Origin: Caryophanales bacterium UBA2298
GTDB lineage: Bacteria > Bacillota_I > Bacilli_A > Izemoplasmatales > Hujiaoplasmataceae
Assembly (NCBI GenBank): GCA_002345425.1
Contig: DDWA01000057.1
Span: 1 to 26,775 of the forward strand
Direction of reading: 5' to 3'
Length of the DNA stretch: 26,775 bases
Part shown: piece after piece, positions 24,296 through 26,775 of the stretch
Layout: each line of letters begins with the position of its first letter
How positions within the stretch are numbered: the stretch's first letter is position 1
Translations under genes and position numbers: made by a program
The notes under the pieces: generated by a model
Databases searched by the model: none
What the model was told of the DNA's origin: nothing
Seen by the model: the letters and a program-made list of their open reading frames with translations, nothing else

Positions 24296-26302
24296 ATGGA
24301 CGAAAATAAAAAATATCCTAAAAGTAGTATTTTTAAACCCTTAAGACATTTCAAATATCTATTCAAAAGACCGTTGTCTCATCCATTAGATACTGTTTTA
24401 ACGGCAAAGAATGCCGATTACTTAAATAAGAATAATCCTTTCCGTAAAAATAAACTAAAGAATTCTCAACCGCGAACTGGTCCAGATAATCTTCGTGGTT
24501 TCCACGTTAATGATTGGGAACAATGTATCGGTTGTGCAACCTGCGAAGAGATCTGTCCGACTGCAGCTATTGAAATGGTTCCGAGACATGATTTGCCTTT
24601 AGTAGCTGGTAAGTTACAACAACGTCCGGTTATTGATTATGGACGCTGCTGCTTCTGCGCACTTTGCGTTGATACTTGTACAACTGGTTCGTTAAAAATG
24701 AGTAAAGAATATGTCTTCGGTGATTCAAACCCTAATTCCTTTAAATTAATGCCAACTGAAAAATGGCAAGATCATGAAGTTGAACTTGGATATCAAAAAT
24801 CTGAAGTTACAGACTTACTTGATCTTAAAAGAATTGAAATGGAACATGTGTCTCCAGAAGAAAGAGTTAAGAGTTATATTGAAGTTATCAGAGGATACTC
24901 TAAAGAATTTGCTAAACTAGAAGCTTCTCGCTGCGTTGAATGCGGTGTTTGTACTGCTTCTTGTCCAGTGCAAATGCATATCCCTGATTATATTAGAGCA
25001 ATTTGGGAAGATGATATTGAAGGCGGTTTAAAAATTATTTATGAAACCAATCCTTTACCTGGAGTTTGCGGTAGAGTTTGTACTCACAATTGTGAAACAG
25101 CTTGTTCTATTGCACAGCGCGGTGAAGCAATTGCGATTCGTTGGTTGAAACGTTATATCATTGATAGTGCTCCTGATGAAATGTATGAAAAGATCTTTTC
25201 TGAACCAGTGTCAGAAGTTATCAATGCAAAAATTGCAATTGCCGGTTCTGGTCCGTCAAGTTTAAGTGCAGCTTATTACCTTAGAGGTTTAGGATACACA
25301 GTTGACGTGTTTGAAGAAAAAAGCCGTGCTGGCGGGGTTGCAAGTTTCGGTGCTCCGGAATATCGAATTCCTGATTACGCTGTTGAAAAAGACATTAACT
25401 TCATTAAAAAGATTGGGGTTAATATCTATACCAATACTAAAATCGGCAAAGATATTACCTTAGAAGAATTGCAAAAAAAATATGATGCAGTCTATCTAGG
25501 TACAGGTTTCTTCTCTGCAAGAAAATTAAACATTCCTGGTTCTGATCACCCTGATGTAATGGGAGCTATGGACTTCTTACCAATAACTAGAGATTTTGCT
25601 AGAGGTGCTATTAGTTTAGAAGATGTTAACGTTAAACCTTCTGTAGTAGTTGTCGGTGGTGGTGACGTAGCCTTTGACGTCGCAAGAAATGCAACAAGAA
25701 TTCAAATTCTTAAATACGGAAAAGCTAACGTTAAGTTAACTTCTTTAGAAACTTTAGATATCTTACCTGGTAGTGACGATGAATATTTAGAAGGTACTGA
25801 AGAATATATCAATTGTTTCTTAGGTCACGGGCCTCAAGAAGTTGTTTTAAAAGATGGCAAGATCAAAGGTCTAAGAGTAACTAAATGTACAAGAGTATTT
25901 GATGAAACTGGTAGATTCAACCCTGAATTTGACAACACCCAAGAAACTCTTCTTGAAGGTGAACAAGTTTTCTTCTCAGTTGGTCAAGCACCAGATTATT
26001 CATATATTCCAGAAAGTTTAAAAGATAAAGTTATTATCGAACGTGGCAAAATTAAAGCTTCACAAGACGGACAAGTTGCCGGTCTAGATTGGTTGTTTGT
26101 TGGTGGTGACATTTTCAGAGGTCCAGATATTATTACTGGTGTTTCTGATGGTCATAGAGCCGCTGTTGCAATTGATGATTTCTTATATAACAAATCAAAG
26201 AAAAAAGAACAAACTGAGTACATGAAAAATGTTCGTGAAGCTATCAAATTCAATAATCCTGATTTAGCTTTAAAACCTGAAAGAAAGCGTACATTGAAAT
26301 AA
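24296..26302 (+). CDS. Fusion: NuoI-like 2x[4Fe-4S] ferredoxin + GltD/NfnB-like NAD(P)H flavoprotein
   Basis: 668 aa in one frame. Residues about 60-140 are NuoI/MbxN-like: CIGCATCEEIC (C77, C80, C83, C87) and CCFCALCVDTC (C118, C121, C124, C128), two [4Fe-4S] clusters. After a linker, residues about 185-668 are a complete glutamate-synthase-small-subunit/NfnB-like unit: CVECGVCTASCP (C213, C216, C219, C223), CGRVCTHNCETAC (C258-C270), the FAD motif GSGPSSLSAA (317-326), the NAD(P) motif VVGGGDVAFDVARNATR (452-468) and the closing FVGGDIFRGPDIITG. It should pass electrons between NAD(P)H and the Fe-S chain of the complex. No GltA partner is nearby. ATG at 24296 is 5 nt after AGGAGG, which overlaps the preceding stop. 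It is the last gene of the operon; a terminator follows at once. Confidence 0.93.
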   Translation: MDENKKYPKSSIFKPLRHFKYLFKRPLSHPLDTVLTAKNADYLNKNNPFRKNKLKNSQPRTGPDNLRGFHVNDWEQCIGCATCEEICPTAAIEMVPRHDLPLVAGKLQQRPVIDYGRCCFCALCVDTCTTGSLKMSKEYVFGDSNPNSFKLMPTEKWQDHEVELGYQKSEVTDLLDLKRIEMEHVSPEERVKSYIEVIRGYSKEFAKLEASRCVECGVCTASCPVQMHIPDYIRAIWEDDIEGGLKIIYETNPLPGVCGRVCTHNCETACSIAQRGEAIAIRWLKRYIIDSAPDEMYEKIFSEPVSEVINAKIAIAGSGPSSLSAAYYLRGLGYTVDVFEEKSRAGGVASFGAPEYRIPDYAVEKDINFIKKIGVNIYTNTKIGKDITLEELQKKYDAVYLGTGFFSARKLNIPGSDHPDVMGAMDFLPITRDFARGAISLEDVNVKPSVVVVGGGDVAFDVARNATRIQILKYGKANVKLTSLETLDILPGSDDEYLEGTEEYINCFLGHGPQEVVLKDGKIKGLRVTKCTRVFDETGRFNPEFDNTQETLLEGEQVFFSVGQAPDYSYIPESLKDKVIIERGKIKASQDGQVAGLDWLFVGGDIFRGPDIITGVSDGHRAAVAIDDFLYNKSKKKEQTEYMKNVREAIKFNNPDLALKPERKRTLK

Positions 26303-26308
26303 AAATAT

Positions 26309-26343
26309 AGACTGAAAAGTATCATAACTTTTCAGTCTTTTTT
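26309..26343 (+). terminator. Terminator of the redox-pump operon
   Basis: A perfect 12-bp stem AGACTGAAAAGT/ACTTTTCAGTCT (26309-26320 with 26327-26338), 6-nt loop, and T run (26338-26343), 6 nt after the stop. On the minus strand an offset T run (26305-26301 complement) follows the same stem, so it may also end the convergent tpiA transcript. Confidence 0.9.
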
Positions 26344-26359
26344 ATTGTGATTAAATTTG

Positions 26360-26775
26360 TTATTTCTTTAATGGTGCATTAGCCATGAAGATAAACTTGT
26401 CAGGATCTAATGAAGCTCCGCCGATTAAGGCCCCGTCGATGTTTTCTTTCGCTAATAATTCTTCAATGTTTTCCGGTTTTACTGAACCGCCATATTGAAT
26501 TCTTATTTCTTCAGCAACAACTTTGCCATAAAGACTACTAATCAGTTTGCGAATATATCCACAAGCTTCATCAGCCATCTCTGCAGTAGCGGTTTTACCG
26601 GTACCAATAGCCCAGATTGGTTCATAAGCGATTACAATGTTTTTCATGTCAATCGCTTTAATATCCGCGAAAGCAGCTTTTATTTGTCTTTCTAAGACTT
26701 GATTAGTAAGATTGTTTTCTCTTTCGACTAATTGTTCGCCTACGCAAACGATTGGTTTAAGTTTATTTCTTAAAG
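26360..26775 (-). CDS. tpiA: Triosephosphate isomerase, C-terminal part (cut by window edge)
   Basis: About 137 codons of the C-terminal part. The open frame runs past the internal ATG at 26645-26647 to the window end, reading RNKLKPIVCVGEQLVERE at the edge, which matches the TpiA strand 5 region. The catalytic Glu is in AYEPIWAIGTGKTAT, and the phosphate-binding loops IRIQYGGSVKPEN and GALIGGASLDPDKF are intact. TpiA interconverts dihydroxyacetone phosphate and glyceraldehyde-3-phosphate in glycolysis. It is transcribed toward the redox operon; the N-terminus, with the catalytic His, is outside the window. Confidence 0.96.
   Translation of the reverse strand, partial: LRNKLKPIVCVGEQLVERENNLTNQVLERQIKAAFADIKAIDMKNIVIAYEPIWAIGTGKTATAEMADEACGYIRKLISSLYGKVVAEEIRIQYGGSVKPENIEELLAKENIDGALIGGASLDPDKFIFMANAPLKK

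Noticed and set aside
15563..26302. Calling the operon a NiFe-hydrogenase (Mbh/Ech/Hyf) or NADH dehydrogenase complex I
   Set aside because: Two of the four Ni-binding cysteines are missing, and no hydrogenase maturation gene or C-terminal extension is present. NuoE, F, G, A, J and K of true complex I are missing, and an Mrp block and GltD fusion take their place.
24848..26302. Glutamate synthase small subunit as an assimilation enzyme
   Set aside because: The GltD-like part is fused to the ferredoxin subunit of the pump and there is no large GltA/GltB subunit nearby, so a redox-input role is the better reading.
1..26775. CRISPR array, insertion sequence, prophage or integration site
   Set aside because: No spaced direct repeats, transposase, integrase or terminal inverted repeats were seen; gene content looks chromosomal throughout.

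Overview
The window is AT-rich bacterial chromosome with tight gene packing. TGA is used as an ordinary stop (for example the TrmH-family gene, thiI and the mrpG-like gene end in TGA), so the genetic code is standard. Shine-Dalgarno sites are strong, promoters are close to the sigma-A consensus, and the order rimP-nusA-ylxR-ylxQ-infB-rbfA is that of Bacillota. thiI, a free-methionine-sulfoxide reductase and rpsD also lie near one another in Bacillus, as I recall. Low GC, compact proteins and standard TGA fit a Bacillota/Mollicutes-border lineage (Izemoplasmatales- or Acholeplasmatales-like). This placement is inference; no rRNA gene is present to settle it.

Left part (1-13.9 kb, all minus strand). 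In transcription order: (i) thiI, a RimJ-type acetyltransferase, an M3 oligopeptidase and a beta-propeller lipoprotein, ending at a terminator at 8332-8359; (ii) a TrmH-family rRNA/tRNA methyltransferase overlapping a small GNAT gene; (iii) the translation/transcription operon rimP-nusA-ylxR-ylxQ-infB-rbfA, with a consensus promoter and a terminator-like hairpin in its short leader, closed by a terminator at 2770-2811; (iv) uvrC and a DEDDh exonuclease, from a promoter that appears to give a leaderless uvrC mRNA.

Middle (13.9-15.2 kb, plus strand). The strands diverge between thiI and an fRMsr (msrC) gene. rpsD follows, with a perfect consensus promoter inside the end of msrC and a structured leader of about 170 nt that probably binds S4 protein for autoregulation.

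Right part (15.56-26.3 kb, plus strand). This is the notable system: 13 genes with overlapping or nearly touching ends, in the order of an archaeal-type Mbx/Mbs (membrane-bound oxidoreductase/sulfane reductase) complex. It has an Mrp-type cation-antiporter block (MrpE, F, G, MbhD-like, fused MbhE/F-MrpB-like, MrpC, MrpD), a second NuoL/N-type antiporter subunit, and a complex-I-type arm (NuoH, B, C, D). The last gene fuses a NuoI-like 2x[4Fe-4S] ferredoxin to a complete GltD/NfnB-like NAD(P)H flavoprotein. The NuoD/hydrogenase-like subunit keeps only two of the four Ni-binding cysteines, so it is neither a NiFe-hydrogenase nor ordinary complex I. The likely function is a redox-driven Na+ or H+ pump linking ferredoxin (or a sulfur acceptor) to the NAD(P)H pool. 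Two promoters and a palindrome precede the operon. A terminator separates it from a convergent, partial tpiA at the right edge.
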